A stretch of 64,000 nt of DNA. Source: Plantago ovata (taxonomy: Eukaryota; Streptophyta; Magnoliopsida; Lamiales; Plantaginaceae). The stretch spans positions 15,055,097 through 15,119,096 of the forward strand of contig CM051457.1 of the NCBI GenBank assembly GCA_028274465.1, in the 5' to 3' direction. Shown piece after piece: positions 37,401-48,805 of the stretch (its first letter is position 1; every line of letters begins with the position of its first letter). Position numbers and translations under genes: made by a program. The notes below the pieces were generated by a model. The model saw only the letters and a list, made by a program, of their open reading frames with translations. It was not told the DNA's origin and made no database searches.

Positions 37401-39920
37401 TTTCATTAACGCTGCAGACCCTAAACACAAACTGAGCACATTTCTTGCGCTATAAACCCATACTAAAGATTAATACTGGAAAATGTTGAACCTGGAGCAG
37501 TAATGATGAACAATACATTCACATAAATATAGCCCATCTGGATCTGAGGATCAACATTTTGTAATCTCTGTTTTTGAAAGAAGTTGAATCTTGGTTCCCG
37601 AAAAATAAGAAAAGAAAGATATATAATGGCCTGACTCTTCCATGTTCAAGAACTCATGTTTTAACTTGAAAGGTTGATGTTTTACATGTACAACTTTTGG
37701 ATGATGTTGGGAACCGACACTCGCTGCCTTTTGGATGCACATTGGGTCAACCCTACGTGCTTGCAACCTGAAACCCAATTAGATCACATCCTAGTGCGAT
37801 AGACTCAAACTTGTAAGGCATTGGTTACAAGTTTACTCATCGGGGGGCTATAACCGACTAAGCCACCCTTCTGGTGCATTTAAATTTCAAAACTATTTTG
37901 AAATTTAAATCCAAATCTTGTAAGTGACAAGATAACATATATGGTTTTAATTGAAACCTTGTTTATATATTCTTGACATAACAAATTAAAATGCGCCAAA
38001 GGGATGAAATAGTGCAAAAACTTGCTGAAAGTTTAAATCAATTTTATTTTGATACACAACATATCTCGTCTCCGATGTGGACATTGGAAAACAGAAAGCT
38101 AAGCTCATGTTGACCTGAATTTGAGTCTCATAGCTTGATCCTCAAATTTTTGGTTAATTAATCGCTTTTGTAGTACAATGCTGTCTTGCTGGGGGTTTCA
38201 GTTTAGTGCCAGGCGAATGGGTAACTCTCTGGCTTGGTGTTGTGAAACTTTTGCCTGTATCTTTATTGATGAGTATATGAGATGCACCAAAACAAGAAAT
38301 AAGCACAAGCAACCAGAACAAAGATGACCATACATAAGTAACCATATGTACTTATGCATTATATGTTTCCAGGGTTTCAAAGTTACCAGACCAAGCCTTT
38401 GGAGATCCAGTCTTACCTGGCAAGCTGTGTCAAGTACCAGGAGTCAGGCCGCTTCACGTTTCACTGGCGGCCAGCCAGGCATTGGCATGCAGTTTGCTCA
38501 ACTAAGCCGTGATGCCTCTGCAGCTGTGGGTGGCCTTTAAGTATTTACATTTGTTTCTATGCATATCATTTTATATTCGTTTGCCGGTATTTTGTGGGTT
38601 AAAAAGTCATGTGGCTTTCAACTTCCAGGGTGCTGCACGTCGTTTAACCACACAGAAAAAGAATCTTGAGGTCGTGGAGTCTGTTGGTGCAGCAGGGAAA
38701 TCTGAATTCAAAAGGACAGTGAAATACTTTCGAGTCGAGGTAACGCTCTTAAAATTCTTTTGGTTATAAAATTAAGATTCATATGCCATTAGTTTAGTGC
38801 TCTTACACAGTTACACTTGGGCATGTTATCTGTTAACCTTTTCTACCTTACTGGTGGATCCATTTCTTTGTTTCTTGTTTGGTGGATGATTCTTTGTTAG
38901 AATGAAATATCACTCACTACGAAACGGATTGTCCATACTTCCACAATTTCTCGATATTGAATCATTTTGCAATGTATTTATGTGAAGAAATTTCACACAT
39001 GGTCACATCAGTTGATCTTCCTCAATTTTGTCAGATATCCAGCTTTTCTTACAAAGTGTTTGTTAGTTTATTTTTTATATTATTAATTATTATGTTTATT
39101 TTTATTTTTGGTAAATGAGTTGACATATTATTCCAGATGAATGACAAAGAACAAGAAGAACAGGAGGATGATCTTGATTTTAGAGCTCTTGAAAATGGCT
39201 TTGTAAGTGCATCGTGTTCTTTTGTTTCATTAGTATTTCTAAACTTTGTGGATGAGTTGGTATAAATTGATGTTGTGTGCTGGTTTTGCATCTGGCAGAA
39301 ACAAGTTTTACTTTAAATTTCTCACTGTTAATTGTTTGCTAGTTAAGATCTTACAGTAATAGTGTTGATGAGTTTCGTAGCCACTGTCGGCTCATCAGTT
39401 GAGACTTGAGATAATTGTATGTGCAAGGGATAGGGTGCTCTACTTGCGTGCATTTCCTGGGTCTCTTCTCCCGTTTCTCTCTTTTGTATGCTCGAGTCAT
39501 TGAGGTTGTCAACATATTTTGTTGTAATAAGAGAGACAAAATGAGAGACATAGTCCCTTTGATTTTGCAAGGAATTAGCAAGATCTTTGTGTTTCAAGCA
39601 GGTTTAAGCACAATTTTCTTAATAGCATGTCAGAAACAACACCATATGTTTAGATGCACGACATGGTACACTCACACAAATTTGTCTGCTAGCTGTTTGA
39701 GGTACAGAGCTACATATACTGATCACAATCTGGCCTAATGTACCTTCACAATTGGTTTATTTCCTGATTTCAAGCAATTTGTTTTTGTTGCTGAATAGTG
39801 GCCCTGTGCATCTTGATACAGGTTTCTATTACTCCATTCTCACCGTCTGGGAAATTTGATTCAGAGACTGCGGCTGCAGCTTCTGATTGGATTTCATCTG
39901 TTCTTCAAGCAGAACAGTAG
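34413..39920 (+). CDS. SurE-like 5'-nucleotidase/phosphatase family protein
   Basis: Ten exons close in phase: 34413-34675, 35333-35427, 35511-35578, 35667-35710, 35823-35900, 35989-36142, 38373-38525, 38629-38739, 39137-39202 and 39822-39920. They give 376 codons. SurE-family segments are LVTSSDGLESPGL, SGHALSV, GTPVDCVSLAL, VISGINKGSS and FYSGVAAGAREAL. In bacterial SurE the first loop is NDDG, whose aspartates bind the catalytic metal. Here it reads SSDG (residues 57-60), so one of the two aspartates is missing. Bacterial SurE removes phosphate from nucleotides; whether this plant protein is active is uncertain. A plant-specific C-terminal extension contains LTTQKKN, an acidic EQEEQEDD stretch and AASDWISSVL. 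Intron 6 is 2.2 kb and holds a MITE. The 5' leader has a (TTCA)n run at about 34281-34300. Confidence 0.9.
36553..36817. mobile_element. Stowaway-like MITE in SurE intron 6
   Basis: Begins CTCTCCATCCCTG and ends CGGAGGGAG, flanked by TA at 36551-36552 and 36818-36819. About 265 bp with no coding capacity. The end type and TA target duplication indicate the Tc1/mariner Stowaway group; the 5' end is slightly diverged. Confidence 0.7.
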
Positions 39921-40870
39921 AATATATCTCAGTGGGGCAAAATTCGTTATCCTGTACATTTCAAGCTGGGAGCTTGTTCGTCTATGCCACATGTAATTTT
40001 TCTCTGAACCATGCGGCTGCAATTGTTTAGTTATTTATTCCCCATTCCTGATGCTGCTTAGGTTTTTTTGGTCTCTCAATGTGTTGTGAAGCAAATGCTT
40101 CTCCTATAGATTTGTATTTGCAATTCTTCTTCGAAGCTATTCTTACTGTGTTGTAGGTTGGCTTTTCGGTTTTACACTTCCTTTTTGCTCAAATATTTTT
40201 GTTGAAGTTGGGGAGTTTGTTTGTTGTACTCCACCATACAAGTGTAATGGATAAAGCCAGGTCCTAATGATGGAGATCCTTTGCTTTAGCCTGGTAGCAT
40301 ATGTTTGGAGTTGTAGAAAAGTTTCCTTGTGAACTAGGTACAGTAAGCCTGACATGGAGCTAATGTGAAATGAATTCTTTGTTCCTTGAATCTATGTTGC
40401 TTGATGGTGTCAAAATCAAAACAAATATTTGTATAAGCGAAAGAACACTTGGTCACTAAACTCACTACACAACATGGATTAGAATGCAGCGGTAAGATGT
40501 CTCGAGTGTCATTCTGTCAGGATTTAAAGTGGTTTTGTTTAGTGTGAAACAATCGTTTGTTTTCAGTCAACAAGTTTGTGATAAATAAGACAAACACTCA
40601 TGCAAGCCAGAACTATCAAGATAAATCAAATAGAGAAAGATGTTGGTGGTAGGTTAGTGGAATCGACGAGCAATGGGTTATAATTTGCGAGCATATGAAC
40701 GTTAAACATACAATTTAAGAGTATAAGTTGAAAACAAAAGTTGGCACTGCTTTTGCATTTGAATATACGGTGTTGGCTACTCCTAATTGTACAGATCTAA
40801 AAGTATGAGGTAACCACAAAAGTTGTCACTACCTTGTAACTGAAGATACAAAGTTGGCTACTTTACATCT
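39921..40870. other. SurE 3' flank and intergenic region
   Basis: The SurE 3' UTR runs to about 40.4 kb. At 40690-40865 two related blocks of about 95 bp recur, each with an AAAAGTTG(G/T)CACT motif followed by a GTTGGCTACT motif. No gene was seen. Confidence 0.45.
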
Positions 40871-41361
40871 TACACATAATGTATAAAAAAAATATTTTTA
40901 GTAACTACCTATTATATTCTAGTTATACTAGTATATAAAGTATATAAAATTAACTGTATCAAAAAAAAAAAATAATAATAATAATTAATGCACTAACAAA
41001 GTTTTAGGCATGTAAATATTTAGAGCATTCATAGTAGTTTCCCTAAAACCGCTATAAATTCGTTTCCTATAACATTTTAACTACTTATTTAACAATTTAT
41101 TAAAATCATATTCCATTTACGTAATTTAATACATATATAGAAACAATATTATTAGTAACTATCTATTCTAAATGTAGCAAAAAAATTAATAATTAATGCA
41201 CTACAAAATAATATTACTAGTAACATTATTTTCCACATAAAAATCACAAAAATTATCGAGCCCACAAGGTCAAATCTCAAAACTAATAGATCTGGTGATT
41301 ACAAGAGTTAAGAACCTTTTGCACAAAAAAATATCCTAAGTTCAATACCTTTTGTGCCAAT

Positions 41362-41460
41362 GGAGTCATAAGGTGGCGGTAAGGAGTTGAGATACTGAAG
41401 GAGAGGTGCCGGGTTCGATCCCCGGCGGTGACGGAGTTATAAGGTTAGTTTAGATGTGGA
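41362..41460 (+). repeat. SINE/tRNA-like fragment
   Basis: Contains GGTTCGATCC (41411-41420), a good RNA polymerase III B box inside CCGGGTTCGATCCCCGG, preceded about 40 bp upstream by a weak A-box-like GGTGGCGGTAAGG. This layout is that of the tRNA-derived head of plant SINEs. It does not fold as a full tRNA cloverleaf. Copies sit at about 53099-53186 and 54770-54868 because of the duplication. Confidence 0.45.
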
Positions 41461-41934
41461 AAAATAATCTGGTTTAGAGAAAAAAAATTTGTGCCCATAT
41501 AAAAGTTATACACCTCTTGTGCCAAAATTGTAAAAGTTGACTACTTTATAAATTAAAAACCCTATGATTAACACTAAGTCCTAATATATTGTTTATAAAC
41601 ATTAGTTTACGTACATATGTATTTAAATATATAAATAGTAAAACGTTTCTTACATATTTATATTTTCTACTTTTTTTAACATTGCTATTTTCACATATCC
41701 GTTTCCACTTTTCTTCATGGCTTCATGTTTTTATTTTCATGCTTCCTAGACTATCTACAACATGAATTCATACGCAGAAAAGTATCTCAATACGTCCCAT
41801 ATTGCCTATTGGACACTTTTATGAGCTTCGGGTTCCCAAATTACAAGAATTTCAAAAAGTCAAAGAACTTGATGTACACCGTTGACTATAATTCTATCGA
41901 GATCAGATTTGTAGGTCGGTTTGGCCCAAATTTT

Positions 41935-41990
41935 ATGAGCCCAGTAACCAGCCCATGAAACTACTATATAGCTTCTCGAAACCCTAATCA
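41935..41990 (+). promoter_or_regulatory. RPS27 core promoter, copy 1
   Basis: AGCCCA motifs at about 41938 and 41950 (site II type), a CTATATAG TATA-like box at about 41963, and a telo-box AAACCCTAA at 41979-41987, about 90 bp before the ATG. This combination is typical of plant cytosolic ribosomal protein genes. Confidence 0.7.
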
Positions 41991-42078
41991 CTCCGTCTCC
42001 AACCATTTCGGCGCCCTTACTCTTCTGCCCTTCCTTCATCTATCTGATCTCTACACAGCGCCACATCTCAAATCGGCC

Positions 42079-42778
<700 letters not shown>

Positions 42779-43439
42779 TGTCTTAATTACTGCTACTGAG
42801 TTTACTTATTGCATTCAGATATTGAAAGTGTTTCTGACTAAATGAGAATGTGAGGCTGAGTTTTCTTTTTGGTTAATGTTTTGAATCGTCATATTTCAAC
42901 TTGTGAAACCTGTTCAATGGTAGCTGTTGCATTTTCGTATCTACAGTTCTTATCATGTGATGACGCTGGATATATTTTAATATAATGCTTTAGTCTCATT
43001 TTGTTCCCTTTATTCTGGTGTTTCAGTTCATTCAATTCCTCAATTATAATGGGAAAATTTAATCAAATCACAACCAGCATTTTACAATATACTACTTAGT
43101 AGTAACATTATTGATGAGATAAGACTACAAAAAAGAACAAAAGCGAAAATGAAAAAAATAATAATAAAGAAGTGGTGCGCTTGACGCATGAAGCGCGCCT
43201 CTTGAGTCTCTTGCTTTGTTGCGCCCAGAAGGAAAGAACGTAAAAAAGTGAATTAAGTGAGTGAGTCAAGTAAATAGCAGTTCACTGTGAACGAACGAAT
43301 ACCTCCTTTCTCGGACCTTTGCTCGCCTACCAAGACCATGGGGCTACTTTTGTTTTTTCTATCTAGAGATCTCTCCCACAATAGATAAGATCCACGCTTA
43401 CTAAGCACTCCGACCTATCACGGCTGATGTGCTATTCCG

Positions 43440-43660
43440 GCAAGGGGGGCTTAAAAAAGAGAAAAGAATGAAGAAACAAAGCAAGCAATTAAAAGATAGA
43501 GCAGCAGCTCCCGTGTGTTTCTGTGTCGATAAATAGAATCATCTGAACTAAAGCACGCACCCGTATAATGATGTATATCTGAGTCTGAATCAGATACAAC
43601 AGCTAACACTCGAGATGGTGATGTTTCTCTTGAACTCTTAGGCAACACCTTTTTTTTCTC
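43440..43660 (-). pseudogene. Extra copy of the Ser/Asp-rich gene's first exon (a)
   Basis: On the minus strand, VLPKSSRETSPSRVLAVVSD followed by SDSDI matches the start of the Ser/Asp-rich gene at 52313. The ATG position is altered (an extra A run near 43645). It then keeps an SSDDSIYRHRNTRE segment like the end of that exon (DDSIHRRTNTRG), and stops soon after. The upstream flank to about 43860 is also shared. No downstream exons follow, so it is an isolated duplicate. Confidence 0.65.
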
Positions 43661-43879
43661 CCCAAAAGTCTCACTGTTTTGCAGATAAACTAAGAAGTCA
43701 GAAGAAATATGGTTCTCTCTTATACAATGAAAAAGGGAATTTTTTAATCCACTGGATAATGAAATTCATTTGGTGATAAAGTTGTAAAAGAAGTGAACCA
43801 ATAATAATGAATGCATGCACTAGTAGTAATATATTACGTTCTCAAATCACATGTATTTTACAACATACTAGTAGCAACA

Positions 43880-44893
43880 CTTTTTTCGAAATAAAACTTG
43901 CATTTAAATGGAAATAGGTTCAGTTACAGTCCTAAGGTACGTAGACGAAATATACGAATTTAAAATATTACAAAGCCAAGATGGGGATATATCCCAAACA
44001 AAAGTATTAGAAGAGTTGGCAAAAGGTTGTAGTCTTCCAAAAGATCTTTTTCTTCCTTCATTTGCAAGCATGTATGCGGCTCCATTGCATTCTCGATACA
44101 AAAATTCCATCTTGACTTCTTCTAGTTGGTTGATCACTCTAAGTGTGTCCTGAAGCAGTGCGTTTTGATGCACTCCTGCTGCTTTCCCCCCTGTTAAAAC
44201 AACTAAGGAGAGTTTGAGTGTCAATTTGGATTATAAGTCTAGTACAAGAAATTTTAGAACATAATGTAAGTTCAAGTTTTAAAGCATAGAACTCTGCCAT
44301 GAGTGCATTTGATTTTCCAAGAAACTGTGATGCTGTTATTATGCATGTGCCTTGATTATTCCGTATAAGAGCTCCAGCACCAGCCAAGCCATTTGTAGGA
44401 TCAAAAGATCCATCTATGTTCAAACAAAAGTAGCCCAAGGGAGGAGGCCTCCAATTACAAGTAATAGTTTTAGGGGAGACTAGTTTGGTTTCTGGGTAAA
44501 GGGATTCTTGATCTCTTAGCAGGTTACAGAATCTTACTTTTGCTTTGTAAAGATCAAAATCCAAGTTTTTAAAAAAAATTCATTCCTATTTGCCAAATGA
44601 TCCAAGCTAGCATTATGAAATGTAGCACTTGTATTTTGTCCTATGTTTCAAAGATAATTTGGGTTAAGGTGGATGCATTGAGCAAGGAGTCAGGGATAAA
44701 GAGATCTCTAAGGGGTTTAAAGGTTGCACAATTGCAGAAGAGGTGATGGAGTGTTTCCTGTTCTTGGTGACACAAGGAGCATGTGGGATCCGGGATGATG
44801 TTATGTTTAGCTAAAAAGCTAGTTGTAGGGAGCTTGTTCCATACTACTAGCCATATAAAAATCTGATTCTTGGTAACACATTGAGGTCCCATA
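43880..44893 (-). mobile_element. 5'-truncated LINE retrotransposon fragment
   Basis: Read leftward: a zf-RVT domain (WNKLPTTSFLAKHNI, then CSLC and a LHHLFCNC cluster, 44892-44700); then, after frameshifts, an RNase H-like domain with CLNIDGSFD, AEFYALKLEL and IIQIDTQTLL, the Asp/Glu/Asp pattern of plant LINE RNase H (44430-44200); then a C-terminal ECNGAAYMLAN segment. It ends GTTTTATTTCG plus a short A-run at about 43880, as plant LINE 3' ends do. Endonuclease and reverse transcriptase are absent. The 5' junction falls inside a copied Ser/Asp-rich exon. Confidence 0.8.
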
Positions 44894-45570
44894 CCGGTAT
44901 ATCTGAGTCTGAATCGGATGATGGCTCCCGTCTAATAGGTATATCCGAGTCTGAATCAGATACAACTGGTAACACTCGAGATGATGATGTTTTTCTTGAA
45001 CTATGAGGCAACACCATTGTTTTCTCCCCGAAAGTCTCACTGATTTGCAGATAAACTCAGAATTCAGAAGAAATATGGTGCACTCTTACACATTGACAAA
45101 GGGAATTTTATAATCCACCGGAGAATGAAATTCATTTGGTGATAAAGTTTTAATGGAAGTGAACCAATAATAATGAATGCATGCAGTAGTAGTAGTATAT
45201 TATGTGCACAAATCACAACCAACATTTTACAATATACTAGTGGATAGTAGTAACATTATTGATGATAGAAGACGAAAAAAAAGAACAAAACAGAAAAAGA
45301 AAAAAGAAAAGAATAATAACGAACACTTGCGCCTCTTGCGTCTCTAATGGAGGTGCAAATAAGCGCCTTTTGACTTCTCTACTTTTGGGGAGCTCGACGA
45401 GGAGGCCTTGGTTACTCTTTCGCGCCTCAAGCGCTTATCTGTTAGTCATTCGAATGATGTCGGGGCGGTGTTTTTATTTTTTTCTAGACTTAACTTTTAT
45501 ATCCAAAAAGTGGTGGGAGCACAACTTGTCTCTCGACTCCTTTTCAACTTTCTAGTTAATAATAAAAAAT
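44627..45570. repeat. Segmental duplication block B, copy 1
   Basis: Matches about 53190-54130 with small indels. It spans the LINE zf-RVT part, the exon-1 copy, its promoter-like flank and a stretch rich in GCGCCTC motifs (45330-45440). In the second copy the LINE part is cut at 53190 and joined to duplication A. Confidence 0.85.
44894..45017 (-). pseudogene. Extra copy of the Ser/Asp-rich gene's first exon (b)
   Basis: Starting from ATG 45017 on the minus strand: MVLPHSSRKTSSSRVLPVV, then two SDSDSDIP repeats, then a junction with the LINE at about 44893. The upstream flank (to about 45570) matches the flank of the copy at 53584. No donor site or downstream exons are retained. Confidence 0.7.
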
Positions 45571-45583
45571 CAAAAAAAAACAA

Positions 45584-45628
<45 letters not shown>
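45584..45628. repeat. (AAT)n microsatellite
   Basis: About 15 perfect ATA/AAT triplets. It is absent or collapsed in the paralogous block at 53.2-54.2 kb, so it marks expansion after duplication. Confidence 0.9.
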
Positions 45629-45629
<1 letters not shown>

Positions 45630-45806
45630 GAAGTGTTGAGCTTGTTGCGTCTCTGGAGGCGCAACAAGGGAAGCGTCTCCGCCTAAAAGGGATAGAGAAG
45701 AAATAATAGAAAGAAATAAAATGTTACCGGAGCATGAAAGTAGTTCAAATAATAATTTATCTTGGTCCACAAACAAAACAGACTCCATCATAATACAAAA
45801 AGATGA

Positions 45807-46475
45807 ATGTAACAAGGGAATTTCTCATGTCGGCTTCGTACCGACCTAAATATATATTATATATTTCATTTTAATTATTAAATTTTGATAAAAATATATA
45901 AATGTGCAGTTATATCCCTACTTTCAAAAAATTCATTTAAATAATTTAAATAAGTTCTTACTATTTTATAAGTATTAAATTAAAAATAAAAATTTACTTT
46001 AACTAAAATTAAAATTAATCAATATATATCAAATTAATTTCAACAACAATTCAATGGATATTCGTTTTCCATAATTTAATTGCACTAGCTATCAACATTT
46101 GTAGAGGACAATAACAGAGGCTTATTTTTTTAGCTACGAAATATATTATTTAGAAGTGTTCAATAGTTTATGTATCATTAAAATGGATAAATTAATTGTG
46201 ATCAATTAACCTTGGTTTGTGATTAAGATTAATTAATAAGGTTTACGTGTATATGTAATCATATAAATTGAAATTAAGGGCATTATAGTTCATTTGTATT
46301 TTTGTGGTGATTTTTAATGTTAAAGAAAATTAATTATAATCCATCGTACCAAAAATGAATTTGAACCGAAATGAATGGATGAGATTAAATTAAGCGTCAC
46401 ATGACAACTATTGAATGAAGACCTGAGTTTAGGTCGGTACGGAGCCGACCTGAGAATAGAAAGTCCCATTTAACA
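45807..46475. mobile_element. hAT-like MITE 1 (TIR with GGTCGGCTTCGTACCGACCT)
   Basis: Element 45815-46467. The left end reads AGGGAATTTCTCATGTCGGC. The reverse complement of the right end reads GGGACTTTCTATTCTCAGG and then GTCGGCTCCGTACCGACC. The flanks ATGTAACA (45807-45814) and ATTTAACA (46468-46475) match at 7 of 8 positions, a hAT-type 8 bp target duplication. About 653 bp, AT-rich, no transposase. Confidence 0.8.
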
Positions 46476-46631
46476 ATGTATAACAACCATTACATACTCC
46501 AACATGTTACACAATTTGATAACATTTGCACATGAAGATCAAAGAAAAAAAGAAGTGAGTAATACTCCAACATTTTGACGAATTATGAAATGGAACTGAT
46601 CAGAGAGACAGATCGAAGAACTTACACGATG

Positions 46632-48636
46632 TAGCTCATCAGGGAAAATTGCAATTTTGATCCCTCAACTGAGGGTCCTTCACAAATACGGTCCCAAGTG
46701 GATCCGAAAAATACAAAAACAGTCTCTTTTGCGCTTTTGATCATGTTTTGTATTGCAAATACAGTCCCTTTGCTGACTAGATAGAATGACTAGGCATACA
46801 AGTGGATTAATGTGCTTTTTCAGTCTGTGTTTTTTGTTTTCGAACGCGTTTTTAGTCTCCAAATGTGAATTTGTTCGCAAATCATTAAAAATTCTAAGAT
46901 TAGAACTCTAACTAACTAGGGGCTTTTCTATTCTCAGGTCGGCTTCGTACCGACCTATGCATAGGTCTCCACAAGATTGATGCCACGTGGCACTGATACG
47001 AAGTTATTATTTTATATTAAATTATTTAATTTTTAATAACTAATCTTGGATGTACATTTATAACCCCATAAGTTTCAATCAATTTAGTAATTTATATTTT
47101 TTTTATTATATCTGTAAAACAATTTTAAAATACTTTAATAGAAATTCATAAAATCCAACAACACGCTTCTATCTGAATTCAATTTTGATTGACCTTGTTC
47201 TTTCCCAATTCCATAAACCCTACTTCCCCAATTCAATTCCTCCTGATCGGCCATAAACCCTTCTTTCCCATTTCAATTATTGATCGATACTTTTGCTGGG
47301 CTCACTTCCACACAACCCAAATTCCAAATCGACCCAATCATCTCACAATCTCACCTAGAAATGTTCTTCCCCAATTAAAACCTTTCATCTACGTAGTGCG
47401 GGCCCTGTCTCATTGGATTTGTCGGCAAATTGAAGAAATCAATGGAGCATGGCTAAGTGATGATTAATTAAAAAAAAGAATTGCATTGATTTAATTTGTA
47501 TAATGTAGAAGAACGTTAATTAACTAATGACTTTAAGAAATGTAATAATATATAATTTTAGTTTACAATAAAAATATTTTTTAGAATAAATTAATATATA
47601 TAAAAAGGGTATTATAGTCAAATTGTATTTTAAGTGGATTATTTTATTATTAAATAAATGGTTTTAAATAGATCGTACCAACAATTATATGTAAAATAGC
47701 TTTGAACCAAAAGGAAAGGTCCAGATTAATATAGTTGCAACGTGGCAGCAATCTAGTGGAGACTTGTTCTCAGGTCGGTACGAAGTCGACCTGAGAATAG
47801 AAAGCCCCAACTAACTATTGAAAATCCAAAATCGAATTATATTTGACTCGTAAAAGTTTAAAAATATCACACATAAACTACTGTTCCGTTAACTTATTAC
47901 AAAATCAAAATAAAAAAGAAAAAAACAATATATACTCCTTTTTCTTGTTCGGTTAATTTATTACAAAAAAATCAAAATATCACACATATGTTTTTCAAAT
48001 TTTTTTCACACATAAACTTGTGTGCTTTTTTTCTTTCAAATTCTTTTTTAATAATTAAACCTGCCATTAATTCAATTCGTGGAATCAGAGGGAGAAAATA
48101 AGGGAATACACCACTAATTAATTAAGGGTTTCCACTAATTAATTATGGATCATGAATCGGTCGACTGCTGGTGGTTGCTGATCGGAAATAGCTTAATGAG
48201 TTAGCTAGTTACTTTTGGAATTTGGCTGCCCTTGCGTGTGAGTGCGTCCATGACTGGACCGATTCACAAGCTCCATATCGAATTTCCAAAAGCTCCAATT
48301 TGGAGCTGCCATGGACAGAGCATTGGCGGAGCTCTGCCCCATCTCCGATCTTCCCGCCCCCCTTTTTTTCTTTCTTTTTTAAGTTTTTATTTTTCTATTT
48401 TACTAGTAATATTTATTTTCTGAAGTTAAAATAAAATAAAACATTTTCTCCCTTCCTCCTCACAAACCAATTCCAACTCACAAGCCGCATACCATGCCAC
48501 ATCATCGAATACATATAAATACGGGATCAAATACGCAAAAGGGACTATTGTTTTGCATTTTTCGAATTCACTTGGGACCTCCTTTGCGAAGTACTCTCAG
48601 TTAGGGACCAAAATTGCTATTTTCCCTAGCTCATCA
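46632..48636. mobile_element. Mutator-like non-autonomous element carrying a nested MITE
   Basis: Element 46642-48626, flanked by a perfect 10 bp duplication TAGCTCATCA (46632-46641 and 48627-48636). Terminal inverted repeats are about 105 bp: GGGAAAATTGCAATTTTG on the left, GGGAAAATAGCAATTTTG as reverse complement on the right, both continuing through TCCCAAGTG and AATACAAAA-like blocks. Long TIRs plus a 9-10 bp duplication indicate the Mutator superfamily. There is no transposase; some 890 bp of its interior is the hAT-like MITE 2. The part at 48180-48340 (AGCTCCAATTTGGAGCT region) is of unknown origin and could be captured host sequence. Confidence 0.85.
46910..47816. mobile_element. hAT-like MITE 2, nested in the Mutator-like element
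   Basis: Element 46918-47808 with perfect 8 bp flanks AACTAACT (46910-46917 and 47809-47816). The TIR reads GGGGCTTTTCTATTCTCAGG, then GTCGGCTTCGTACCGACCT, nearly the same as MITE 1 about 1.1 kb away. A frame at 47189-47467 has no recognisable similarity. Confidence 0.85.
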
Positions 48637-48805
48637 AGATTCCAAATTATTTCTTCCTCTGCTTTGGCCCCTGGTGCACTTGCTTTGCGAAAAATTTGCG
48701 TCTCTTTTCACCAGTTTCAACGGTAGTATTCTTATTCACAGCCTTTTCTCTGTGCAATCTCTGACCGCGTAAACCTGAACTACTTCCATGAAAATCAGGG
48801 CCATC

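Noticed and set aside
41408..41424. A full tRNA gene at the GGTTCGATCC motif
   Set aside because: No acceptor stem, D-arm or anticodon arm can be drawn. A SINE-like piece fits better.
41725..41958. 77-codon open frame upstream of RPS27, repeated identically at 55133-55366
   Set aside because: Its identity in both copies follows from the segmental duplication. It overlaps the RPS27 promoter motifs and resembles no known protein.
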